A stretch of DNA of 64,000 nt from Capronia americana (Eukaryota > Ascomycota > Eurotiomycetes > Chaetothyriales > Herpotrichiellaceae): contig JADWQD010000021.1 in NCBI GenBank assembly GCA_016110215.1, forward strand, positions 248,001-312,000, given 5' to 3'. Position 1 is the stretch's first letter. The number at the start of each line of letters is the position of its first letter. The notes under the pieces are model-generated. The model did not search any database, had not been told where the DNA came from, and was given only the letters and a program-made list of their open reading frames with translations. Shown here in pieces: positions 52,429 through 62,109 of the stretch. The translations under genes were made by a program, and so were the position numbers.

Positions 52429-54537
52429 ATGGCCGACAACGACCACAACAACCACTGCCAAGCAGAGAGATGCGCACAAAGTGAAATTGAAGATTTAACA
52501 GACGACCTCGCTGACCTCAACCGCGCCGCGCCTGTTCCCAACTCTGACCAGCAGACATTTCCACTCACCAACAACTCTCTACCTCAAGGTCAAACTGACT
52601 TGGACAATCTTCATACACATCCCTTGCTCGAGAACAACGCCTCGAACCCGCAAACCTCAGATTCTCCTGTCTTGCCTTCCTTGACCGAGGGTTTCCTTTT
52701 CACAGATTACTTGCTCGATTTTCAGACACTCGAGAGCAACGAAACATCTACCTATCCTGAGCCTTTCGAAGCACACACATACAACCCTCAGCATCAGACC
52801 GCAGTAGGATTTGCCTCTTCTGGTAACCCGCTTCATACAAACACAGCTCTCGCCCCAAGAGGCCAGGAGAACGAGATTTCAGCGTATCGCCCCAGCACCT
52901 TCGAATCACAATTCACCTCACCTGCCTTTTCCGGGTTTCAAACATACCATACATCACCTTCAGACCTTGCTGGGAATACACAACACGCTCTGCAGCCTAC
53001 ACAGTCCGCTCAGCCCTCTCTCACGCTCTCACAATCGTATCTTGCGCCGTCACAGCCTTCTCTCACGCTCTCACAATCATATCTTGCGCCCTCACAGCCT
53101 TCTCTCACACCACAATCCAACATGGCTCGCACCCAGGCTTATATGAGAATCATCCAAAGCTTTGCCATTGACCGCGCCTTGAGAGATTTGGAGAGAGACC
53201 CGCGCATGAATTACCAGCAAGTGTACAGGAGCCTCGTCCGCCATTATGTGGCGCTCGTCATCAACGAGAGCGTTCCTCAATACTGGATCAGCCGACTCCA
53301 CTTGGAGGTGGAGTTGGCGCAGGTGATCGTCGTGGCTACCGGGAGCCCAGAGCTATACACCCGTGAGCACCTGGCCACTCTGCAAGAGCTCGGAGACTCG
53401 ATGAGAACGCATCGAGCCCGGGACTACCGGCAAGTCTGGCTTGCAGAGTTGGCGCAGGTGGGCATCACGCTGGATGATGTCACCGTTGTCTACGAAGACA
53501 CGGATGAGTACGAGAGGCTCACCGGCTTCAGAGACTGGGTGCATCAGTGGGTGCATGGTACCCTGGATGAGGGTACGTTGGGAGACAATGGCCCTGCAGT
53601 CGGCGCCACCAGTAGCAACAATGCTGGTGGTTCGGCTTCGCAGGGACCGTGGGCTGATGTTACTGTCACCCACGGCCGTTCCCACGTCACCCCATCCGCA
53701 CCAACCACCAGTCAGCCGGGGGCTGCTGGTGGCAATGCCATGCACCTGCCATCCGGCAACAGACCCCCCGCCGCCAACAGCCTCCTTTCCGCCAGCAATG
53801 GTGGCCGTGTTGCCCCTTCAAGTTCGCGCCATGCCAGCGCTGCTCGTCCTGCCTCCGGCAACGCAGGCGCCAACCCGCTCACCGTGAGCGTTGTGAATGG
53901 TCGAACGACCTTCGCGACGAACATGGGGGGTGGGTTGGTCGTCTTCGCCGAGCATCAGCATGGCATGCGATGCCCGTGGACTTGCCTGCTCGGTGACAGC
54001 TATGTCACCAATGAGCGTGGCCAGCTCACGGGTCATCTGCAGCGCCACCACCATATGGACGCGGCGAGCCTCGCCCATATGGTGGTGGCCAATCCCAACG
54101 CGTCGAACTTTGAGGGGCACGACAACAAGGAGTGCTTCGCCTGGGGACAGTACGTCCATGGCGACCCGTTGCCCTGGAAGTGCCTCTTGTGCGCCAACCA
54201 CAAGGGCATGAAGAGCGGGAAGGGCACCCTGGCCCGCCATGTGAGACTCTCGCATGGCATCCGGGTTGTCCTTCCCCGCGTGATTGAGCGGCCGGCGGGC
54301 CGCCATCACCAACCGGGCACGACGGCGGGGGGTTTAGCGAGGCGACTCGAGGCGGTGGAGAGGGCGGAGCAGCAGAGGGCCGCAGATGCGGCTGCTCAAC
54401 AAGCTGCCATCAAGGTGGGGCTGCGCCTCACCTTGACTGGTGGCACGAAACGCTCCGCCCTTGATGCCGGGCTCGACGAGGAGGAGGACGAGGCGGAGGA
54501 GGACGGCGAGGGGGAGGGGGAGGGGGAGGAGGAGTGA
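52429..54537 (+). CDS. Orphan zinc-finger protein with tandem repeat and acidic tail
   Basis: A single exon of 702 residues. Residues 1-230 are Ser/Thr/Gln/Pro-rich with the tandem PSLTLSQSYLAPSQ repeat. Residues 235-380 are a helical block (MARTQAYMRIIQSFAIDRAL, YQQVYRSLVRHYVALVINES, WISRLHLEVELAQVIVVATG). A Ser/Ala/Gly linker follows, then two C2H2-like units: CPWTCLLGDSYV...GQLTGHLQRHHH (about 515-540) and WKCLLCANHKG...GTLARHVRLSH (about 584-611), the second close to a standard finger. The tail is a run of Glu/Asp/Gly. DNA or RNA binding is likely but unproven. No intron, strong low-complexity content and no family I recognise suggest a lineage-specific gene. Confidence 0.75.
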   Translation: MADNDHNNHCQAERCAQSEIEDLTDDLADLNRAAPVPNSDQQTFPLTNNSLPQGQTDLDNLHTHPLLENNASNPQTSDSPVLPSLTEGFLFTDYLLDFQTLESNETSTYPEPFEAHTYNPQHQTAVGFASSGNPLHTNTALAPRGQENEISAYRPSTFESQFTSPAFSGFQTYHTSPSDLAGNTQHALQPTQSAQPSLTLSQSYLAPSQPSLTLSQSYLAPSQPSLTPQSNMARTQAYMRIIQSFAIDRALRDLERDPRMNYQQVYRSLVRHYVALVINESVPQYWISRLHLEVELAQVIVVATGSPELYTREHLATLQELGDSMRTHRARDYRQVWLAELAQVGITLDDVTVVYEDTDEYERLTGFRDWVHQWVHGTLDEGTLGDNGPAVGATSSNNAGGSASQGPWADVTVTHGRSHVTPSAPTTSQPGAAGGNAMHLPSGNRPPAANSLLSASNGGRVAPSSSRHASAARPASGNAGANPLTVSVVNGRTTFATNMGGGLVVFAEHQHGMRCPWTCLLGDSYVTNERGQLTGHLQRHHHMDAASLAHMVVANPNASNFEGHDNKECFAWGQYVHGDPLPWKCLLCANHKGMKSGKGTLARHVRLSHGIRVVLPRVIERPAGRHHQPGTTAGGLARRLEAVERAEQQRAADAAAQQAAIKVGLRLTLTGGTKRSALDAGLDEEEDEAEEDGEGEGEGEEE
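53014..53109 (+). repeat. 42-bp in-frame tandem repeat, about 2.3 copies
   Basis: Copies at 53014-53055 and 53056-53097 and a partial copy to 53109 encode PSLTLSQSYLAPSQ. The copies differ at three positions, two of them silent. Being a multiple of three, copy changes would not break the gene. Confidence 0.9.
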
Positions 54538-54907
54538 GTGGAGGAGGACGGGGAGGTGTCCTCGGAGGATGAGGGGGGGGCTCGGGTGTCGGTGGTGTTG
54601 GTGTCGGTGTCGGTGGCGTTGGCGTTGGTGTCGGTGGTGTCGGTGGCGGTGGCAGTCGGCGGGGAGGATAGACAGGCGCCGATGAGCGCGGGCGAAAGCC
54701 CTGTTACGATGAGGAAACACCGGCGAAAGTAGGACTGTCGCCGCAATGGCATACATTCATTGCGTCAAATCATTGTTCTGCGGCTTACAGACCGCCGTTG
54801 ACATAGACGTCGACGGCGAGGTGACACGGTGACATCCCGACTAATACCTCGTTGAACCCATCGTCGTACCCTGTTACTGACGAAGATCTGCCCTCCCTCT
54901 TTCAAGC
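54538..54907. other. Intergenic with G-rich minisatellite
   Basis: Between convergent zinc-finger and ceramidase genes. It contains the GGTGTC/GGTGGC hexamer array at 54585-54660. Nothing else recognised. Confidence 0.6.
54585..54660 (+). repeat. GGTGTC/GGTGGC/GGTGTT hexamer minisatellite
   Basis: About 12 imperfect GT- and GC-rich hexamers in a row. The run continues the GAG/GGG low-complexity end of the preceding gene. Strong purine/GT strand bias. Confidence 0.8.
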
Positions 54908-57250
54908 TCAATAGCGTACAAGTTCACACTGGATATCTTCGCCAATGTTGAATACACCACTCGTGCCTTCAAACGCCGTGATGGGCCCGGTCAGAGCCTT
55001 CGAGTCCCCAAAATACCTAAACCTGTACACTCCCGGGGCCGTGCCCTGTTCGATCTCCCAGTCCAAAGTGACTTCACTGGTTCCCAACGCCGTGCTCGTC
55101 CTCTCCCATTTATACGCCAGGAACCAGTCTCGGTCGCTGCGGACTGGGACCCATGTCGCGAGAGTCTCGTTGAAATGCTCGACTGAAGCAAACGTGCCCT
55201 CGAGGCGGAGGTTGTTGCGTGGATTCGCGCCGACGAACCTTGCAGACACGATTTCGCCTGGATTGTGTACTTTCGCGGGGTCGGGAGAAGAGAGCGTGTC
55301 CCCGAATCTCCGAAACAAGCCTGCATGGTCGACTACCACGGGAGTGATGAATGATAAGGAGCGATTGACGTTGATGGGTGGGGAGGGGCCGGGAGGTAGA
55401 CGGTCGAGGTGTGATGTCTCGTCCTCGGACCCGAGGTAGGGAAGATGCGTGAGCGTCAGATTTATGTATGCTGCAAGGGTGTGGGGACCGTAGAGCGTCG
55501 AGGCACCTTCGTAGCGTTGTACCGAGTATTCTTCCTCTGTTGCGATATAGTGCGCATATGTGTTTGCTGGGCCGCCTAGGACGACCGTTGGGTTGTCGAT
55601 CTTGAGGATCGAGGGAGCTGCCGATGCTAACGCTGATTTCCATCGACGGCCGGACATGGTTGTTGCTTCACCAGGTGCGATGATAATGAGGAGGGGGCCA
55701 ATCCGGAGGAGCTGAATGTCCACGATGTTGGGCGTCCAGGCGTAGGGATCGTGTGCTTGACCGACATCGAGCAGAATGGGTTTGGGACTTTGGCAGGCTA
55801 TTTGCCCATCGCTGGGTGGGTGGATTGCTCCTCGTGCAATCCTCCAGAGCGGGTTCTTCAGAGCCGGTGAATCGCCGTCTGTGTCGTTTGTGCCCTGGGC
55901 AAAGTCAAAACGGCCTGGCCCGTCGGTCGTACCACCTGCAAATCCATATCCCAGAGCGGCTGAACACGTCTTGAGAGTTCTGGATTGGTTGAAAGGGGAA
56001 ACGAAGGCGAAGGAGGAGAGATTGGCATAGGTGTGAAAGAAGGAAACAGTGGAGGATGGTATTCGTTCTAGACTGTCGCTATCTAGCAGTTGCAGGGCTG
56101 CCTTTGTCTGGCGCTTGCCTATGTCGAAGCAGGATCTTGTTCCCTGGTCGTCTTTTCGGAAGAATGGCCCACGTCCATGGCAGGGCTCAGAGCGACCGCT
56201 ACATGTGCTGTCGTTGAAAGAACAGGCGAGCCCGGTGTCTTCGCAAAATGCCCCGAGAGTGTTTGGCGAGGTGTCCCCGACATTGGATTGGGAGAAGCCG
56301 GCAACGAAGTTGGGATTTTGCTCCTTCACCGACTCTTCAACTAGATAAGCCGCAACGCCTTTGTTGTCACCGGTAACGAGGGTATTGTTTTGGTACAGCG
56401 AAGTGCCATGGACAGGAAACCAGGATAGCAGCCCCAAGGATTGCCCGTCGGAGGCTCTCTCAAACCTCAAGAGGGTCATGTTCTTGTCGACATCAGCAGT
56501 ATATTTGGCCCGCTCGTCTTTCGGATTCTGGAGATAGGCATAGGGGCTTCGGTTGATGTTTCCATCCACCACCGCCTTTTGCCCGAAGCTGAGAAAGCCT
56601 GGTCCGAGAGTCTCATGTGCTCGGCGGATGGCCAACACTGATCCGCTGACAATGGCCTCGTAGCTTTCTTTGTCGAACCCCAAACTTGTGATTTGGGGCA
56701 GCAGATAGTTCAACCAAGCCCCGGGCCCGCTGTGGCTGTGTGTGCCCGTAACTGCAACGTTGTTCTTGTTGTACACCTCATACTCTGGGCCCATCTGCTT
56801 GAGCCTCTGCAAAATGCCATGTCGCACGGCAGTGTCTCCGGACTGCGTGTCTAGAACGAGGTAGACAATCCGTGAGGAGTTGTTCGATAGGCTCCCCACA
56901 ATAAATGCTCGACAATAGATCCGTTGGCGAAGGCCAGTCCCCGCTTGATCTGTGTCAGCATAGCCCATCAAGTTGATCTCAACCACCGGCCTGAGGAAGA
57001 CACCAGAGTCAGCATATTGCGTGCTGCACATCTTCGATGAGTCCTACCCAGTGATATCCGCTTTCCCGACACCAAGCAGGTAGTCCCCCTGGACAACTGC
57101 ATCGTCCTCGACATGGGTTCGCTCGTTGGGGCCATGGGCTTTGGCTGGAACAGAACGCAGGCTCTGCAATGCGAAGCTGGTCCAGAGAGCAGCTGTGACG
57201 AAAACAAGGAACAGCGCGTACAGAGCTGGAGTAACCCATCTCCGTGCCAT
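54908..57250 (-). CDS. Neutral/alkaline ceramidase
   Basis: Exons 57048-57250 and 54908-56990 on the minus strand join to 761 residues; the junction rebuilds DITGPVVEINLMGYAD, the family's N-terminal signature. One membrane anchor (WVTPALYALFLVFVTAALW) starts the protein, so it is a type II membrane or secreted enzyme. Catalytic marks include VAVTGTHSHSGPGAW with metal-binding His residues and FSQSNVGDTSPN with the conserved Ser region. The C-terminal Ig-like domain carries the last 150 residues (FVGANPRNNLRLEGTFASVE). The enzyme splits ceramide to sphingosine and fatty acid, using zinc. A Cys-rich stretch CEDTGLACSFNDSTC may form disulfides. No internal defects seen. ATG 57250 is taken because it directly precedes the anchor. 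Confidence 0.94.
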
Positions 57251-57931
57251 TTTTGGGATGCCTCGTTCGCTGCAGCTTACGATGGGTTGCTGGCACGGGG
57301 GACCCCGTCTCGCGTGGTGAGAGGTAGGAATAAGCCGGATGGGTTCATGTCCTCTCGCTAACAAAGAATTGAGACGCTGGAGTATACGTAGATAGACTGT
57401 TCACTGTTTGTGAACATTAAGAATGCCTTGACTTCCATGGCTTCAAGTCCAAGCGCAGGCTCCGGCGAAATCAGAGGATGATGTCATTTCGCCAGTCAGA
57501 GACGATCAGCAGGAGGCTTACTTGCTTGGGCTAGTCCAATAGGATGACACAAGGCTATGCAACGGCGCCGCTTTTATAACTGCACACCTAGTCACCACCC
57601 TTTCCTTCTCACCTCTTCTCACCCTTGCACTCACCGTCGTCTGGACAGACTCCGTTTCTTCTACAGTCCTGGCTCTACGCCCTCCACTTAACCAGGATTT
57701 CAAATTAGCTGGCTGTTAATATAGTCTCGTTCTGGGTCCCCTTCGACGAGTTAAACCCCCCTCTGAACTACGCCTCCGAGGACCCCCTTCTTCCCTGGAC
57801 AGAGTATAAAATAGAGTTATGTTTAGATCTCACCTCGACCTCGCCCAGATGATTATCCTGTGTATGGTCCCGTTCCGTCTGTCTCGGTCTCCGGAAACGA
57901 CTCCTTGGCCATGATTGGAACTTCGTCCCTG
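57251..57931. other. Gene-poor region upstream of ceramidase and pseudogene
   Basis: About 680 bases. TATA-like TATAAAAT at 57805-57812. No coding exon firmly recognised; the pseudogene's true 5' end may lie here. Confidence 0.5.
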
Positions 57932-59490
57932 GAGTACGCCTGGTTCGTCTCCTGAGCCCTCATCTTGCACTGCATCGTGCCAGTCTGTTTGACGTATTGT
58001 GTCTGTATCCTGTTCCTCCACCTTGACCTGCAGCTTCCCTGGTACGCTCGATATTAGGTATTCGCCGAGGCCGCCTTTTACATCTTGACGTGTCTTTACC
58101 AGAAATACCACCTTGAGCGCCCGGCACTTCATCCATCGCTGAATTCAAGGGAGGAGCGACGTACGCTCTTCGACCGCTGTCTCAACAGTACTCATGACCT
58201 TGCCCGGTATTTCTCCAAGTGGTTCTTGGACGAGCACATTTCCGCCATCAAGAGGGAGAATGTTAAGGAATTCTTTCGTTGGGCCTTCTTGAACACTGGG
58301 ATTGTCGATCCCAGCTATGACGACAAGCTGGATGGCTATATGGACAAGGTCGAGACAAGGATGGGAACCAGGTTCCAGGAAGGCAAAACAGACGCCAAGT
58401 GTTTGAGGTTAACGCTGGACAACGCGAACGCGTTGCACTGGAGTCTCACTTGGTACATGGTGAGGCGCGCTTCTTCAGGCCGGAGAATATACCTATAACT
58501 ATTGGGAGATAATATCTAGTGCATACTCGTGGTCGATATTCTCACCCACGTGTAATTGCGTTTTCACGGATTTCAATTCTATCGAGCCTCGAGCCGACAT
58601 TGAATCCAAATTCTGCCACAACGACCTCATATCTTCCTTACATCCTATCGATCCCCGAGTAAGGATATCAGCTACTGGTCCCACCCGCATACTTGTCAAA
58701 ATGAGTTCCCTATTGTCTTCCTTCATGGCACCGGAGTCGGGCTCTATCCTTGTATGGAGTTCTCAAGGGAACCGAACCAAGGTCGTAAGGAGGAAGATGG
58801 GAACATCGGCATTATTGCAGATGAGATCTTGTCTATCTCCTCTCGACTGACGTCTCCTATCAACCACAAGGAAGAGATGTGTCGGCAACTTCGCGGCATC
58901 ATCGATCGACACGGGATCGACCGGTTTGTTTTGGTGTCACATTGATTTCGGATATTCGAGCGGCATAACTAACCCGTTGCGTTTCGTAGATACGGGTCCG
59001 TGATCTCGACCCATCCCTTAAACACGCCAGAGACAGCCCTAAAGATCTCTTCGGTTATTCTCGTCGACCCTATTACCATCCTGCTGAACCAGCCAGATGT
59101 CGACTACAACTTTGTATATTTCTTGCCTTTTTACTTAGCGTTTGTGTCACTGACTATCTACCTAGACCTTTCGGCGACCGAGATTCGCCAATGAATGGTT
59201 GCTATGGTACTTCGGGTCGAAGGACATGGGAGTCGCCCATACATTGGCTCGTACATTCTTCTGGTCTGAGAACGTACTGTGGAAGGAAGGCATGCTCGAC
59301 CATCGCTGCAGCATATTCCTTGGAGAGAAGGATTCCATTATCAATTCATCGAAAGTCTGTACATATCTGCGAGCTGGTGTTGAGAGAAGCCCGACGTGCG
59401 AGGACGCAGTCTGTGTGGGACCCTAGCCGATCAAGGCGCAGAGCTCATTGAACGTGGTTTGGTGTGCGGGTCTGGACCATGGACAGATAT
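57932..59490 (+). pseudogene. Decayed alpha/beta-hydrolase-family gene
   Basis: The remnant of a multi-exon fungal alpha/beta hydrolase. Long readable pieces remain: KYHLERPALHPSLNSREERR (from about 58107), FPIVFLHGTGVGLYPCMEF with the oxyanion HG, DGNIGIIADEILSISSRLTS, a VSH strand where the nucleophile elbow should be, and WYFGSKDMGVAHTLARTFFW. Introns 58460-58519 and 59114-59165 still have GT-AG ends. In the otherwise continuous frame there are stops at 57953-57955 (TGA), 58055-58057 (TAG), 58553-58555 (TAA), 58601-58603 (TGA), 58943-58945 (TGA) and 59424-59426 (TAG). The segment 58946-58989 looks like an intron with a ruined donor, and the catalytic Ser is not encoded. The limits are approximate. 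An inactive gene, possibly damaged by repeat-induced point mutation. Confidence 0.88.
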
Positions 59491-62109
59491 TGGACATATC
59501 ATTGTGGCGAGCTCGGTTGAGGAGCTAGATACTCCGGGAGGTCAAGCTTGTTTGATCGTCGAAGCCAGCAGGATGGGTTGTCATATCGTCAAGTCACCAC
59601 CTCCTCCACACTGAAGAATTGGGATAGACCGGGTTTGGCTAAGATTACAGGTTTTGTTGATGTTACGGAACAAGAAACGAGAATTATGCCCCGCGACCTC
59701 GGTTTCCTTCCAGTTCTATTTCTTCCCTTTCGAAGTTCATGGCACGCAGCTTCTTATCATTCTTGACCAGCGCAGCAGAATCGGGGCCATGAGGCTGTGG
59801 TGGCTGCGCCTGAGCGGGCTGTCGTCCTCCGCCACCAGCGGCCCAACCAGGTCCACGGTTCAGGACAACATTAACACCGTCGGTGTCACAGTGGTTTGCT
59901 AAGGGAACTGGAAGGGGAGTCCCTTGGCGCCATCAACCATGTCGTTTCACTATTTGGGCGAGCAGCGCGTGCCGAGGCTCGGGCTGCTGGTTTCCCACCC
60001 CTCCTCTGTCCTCTGGTGCTGTCTCGCCCAAAGATACGAGGATAAGCCCTGACTATCTGTGAGCGGCCGTTAGCGGCGGTGGTGAATTCCGCCAATTGAA
60101 TCCAAGATCAGATCCATGACTGCCTCGAAGGCGTGTGCTGCAACTTGTACTGGCGGTACGTAGTACCGATATCATGTCGGTGGCCGCTCGTGGACTTGCC
60201 TGCAGTCTGAGGAATGTAGCAGGACCTTTCAGGCTCGAGACTGTGGTGCTGCTATTGTACCGTTGGTTTCTCCCACCCGGCTCACCGACGGCAGATACCG
60301 CCAGCCGTGGCGTGGAGGCCGCAGGTCTGGCCCATCCCCGTCGTCAAGCAGACCGGCTCTTATGGAGCCCTTGAGGCCCTCGTGGGCAATTTCTTTGGAC
60401 GGTGAATAGTCCCACGCCTCCTCCGCTCCCTCGACTGCTTCCACACAGCCCCAGTAGTACCACACGTCTTCGCCCGAGCTGTCTTCTTCGTCTTCACTCT
60501 CGAAATCCTCGCTGCTGGTTTCGCCGGCATTTCCCTCGTCTTGCTCCCCCTCTTCACCCCCCTCCTCGTCAGCTTCCTCTTCTCTCTCCCGGTCTTCGGC
60601 ACCAGTGATTTGTCGGCTGGGGCTTGTGACCCTTAACCTACAAGGGCTGGTGGATCTGCTCGACACATCCTGGTCCTCGATTGGGTCTGCAGCTAATGTT
60701 GTTGGTGGTATGGCTTGATTCTGTGGCTCTGGTCCTTGATCGCGTCCCACGATGCTATCGAGAGACTGCTGGTATAGTGAATGATGGCCGAGGAGCTTGC
60801 GATAATCGACTTCCTGGCACTGATACTCATTCAGGACATTGCGGTATGACATGTTGCCCAGCCTGAGTGCGACAGGATTCATGTGCTCGAGGTGGCAAGA
60901 GGACGGATGTGTGTTTCTGTCCAATCGAAGTCGTGTTGCCAAACTTTAGAATAGATTCTTCACCTCGATATGCGATCAACGTGGCTGTCAACTTCTCTCC
61001 GATATATGAAGGGGCCACGAGACAGTCGAGTGACACGACGACCCTGCTTCGCGAGAGGCAGAGGCAGGCCCAGACTCTGGCCGAATGCCCTTCAGCTTGC
61101 TTCGTCGAGAAGGAGCTGCAGGCTCAAGCAAGGGTCCAATTCAGGGTAGACCAGAATGCTCCGCCTCTCACATGCTGCCCGTGACTCGCCCCGGCCCATT
61201 CAGGACAGGACTAAGGACCGTGGCCTGATAAGCCGACGCAGCATTTCCAGCAACTGGCTTCAGGAACAGGCTCCTTATTCTGATAAACCGGTATTGGGAT
61301 CTTGAACAGCTGGCATTTGTCTTCTTCGAGAAGTTTTTCCCACGCTATTTTGTGGATGGTGTTGAAAGTTGACTGTTGGCAACACTGAGGGCATCTTGGG
61401 CTGTCCGGCCCATAAGAGGCCGTAGCGCGCGGCTTCAACGATGCAATTTCATGGTCCTAGCCAATTCAAGCGTCGACGAGCAGGAGGACAGAAATGCTAG
61501 CGAGAGGGGCAAGAAAGGACCGGAAACTAGCGAGAGCTATTGGCGGATCGCAAGCAATCTCGGAGCTGGACGACGCGCACGCATCTGACACGACCGTGGA
61601 AGTAGGACCAAAGGTTAACAGTCCGCCAACCGAAGTCCTCTGGCATTGGAGGGTCCCACTTGATCCGGGCAACCACACCTGCCCCCTAGCAGCCTTGTTG
61701 CGCCAGTAACGTGCTAGTTGTGGCGTTGCTCTTGCTTCAGATGACAAGGTTTGAGTTCTGCCCGAGGTCCGGCCCAGAGCATGGATGTGTACATTCAATC
61801 CATAGCTCAAAGCTAAGTTCGGCTTCCGCTAGTATTCGTCCACCATAGAGAGACTTTGTCCAAAGCACATCGTACTTCGTTCTTGCCGAGGCATTCGTCG
61901 TTCTCTTATCGCGATGATACCAGGATTCTGGCGAGCCTTACCAAGAGGACCCATCCACTGGCCCAGCACATTCAACAAAGGTAGACTCCAAAGCCCAAGC
62001 GCTCTGGAGAATGACTGTCGGCATAAACAATGATATCCGTCTGCATAGGTACCGTTCCTGCCTAGGGCGTTACGACATAATGGTTGCGTCCGATGCAAAG
62101 AAAATGAGA
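59491..62109. other. Gene-poor stretch
   Basis: About 2.6 kb between the pseudogene and the CP2 gene's 3' end. Apart from the doubtful acidic ORF at 60229-60942, no reading frame shows domain character. It could hold more decayed sequence that I cannot identify. No terminal repeats or transposase motifs seen. Confidence 0.5.
60229..60942 (-). CDS. Doubtful acidic ORF
   Basis: A 237-codon open frame on the minus strand. Residues about 1-70 (MSYRNVLNEYQCQEVDYRKL, GHHSLYQQSLDSIVGRD) look like ordinary helical protein; the centre is a run of Glu, Asp, Ser and Gly; the end (WDYSPSKEIAHEGLKG) is mixed. It has no recognised domain or intron and sits in a gene-poor region beside a pseudogene. It may be a lineage-specific gene, an exon of a larger decayed gene, or a chance frame in GA-rich DNA. 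No function proposed. Confidence 0.3.
   Translation of the reverse strand: MATRLRLDRNTHPSSCHLEHMNPVALRLGNMSYRNVLNEYQCQEVDYRKLLGHHSLYQQSLDSIVGRDQGPEPQNQAIPPTTLAADPIEDQDVSSRSTSPCRLRVTSPSRQITGAEDREREEEADEEGGEEGEQDEGNAGETSSEDFESEDEEDSSGEDVWYYWGCVEAVEGAEEAWDYSPSKEIAHEGLKGSIRAGLLDDGDGPDLRPPRHGWRYLPSVSRVGETNGTIAAPQSRA

Noticed and set aside
54908..57250. Functional link between neutral ceramidase and CWH43, both tied to ceramide
   Set aside because: They are more than 40 kb apart with many unrelated genes between; the shared theme is probably chance.
60867..61184. A plus-strand frame with Gln/Arg-rich helix character in the gene-poor block
   Set aside because: Short, without domain, and overlapped by an equally weak minus-strand frame.
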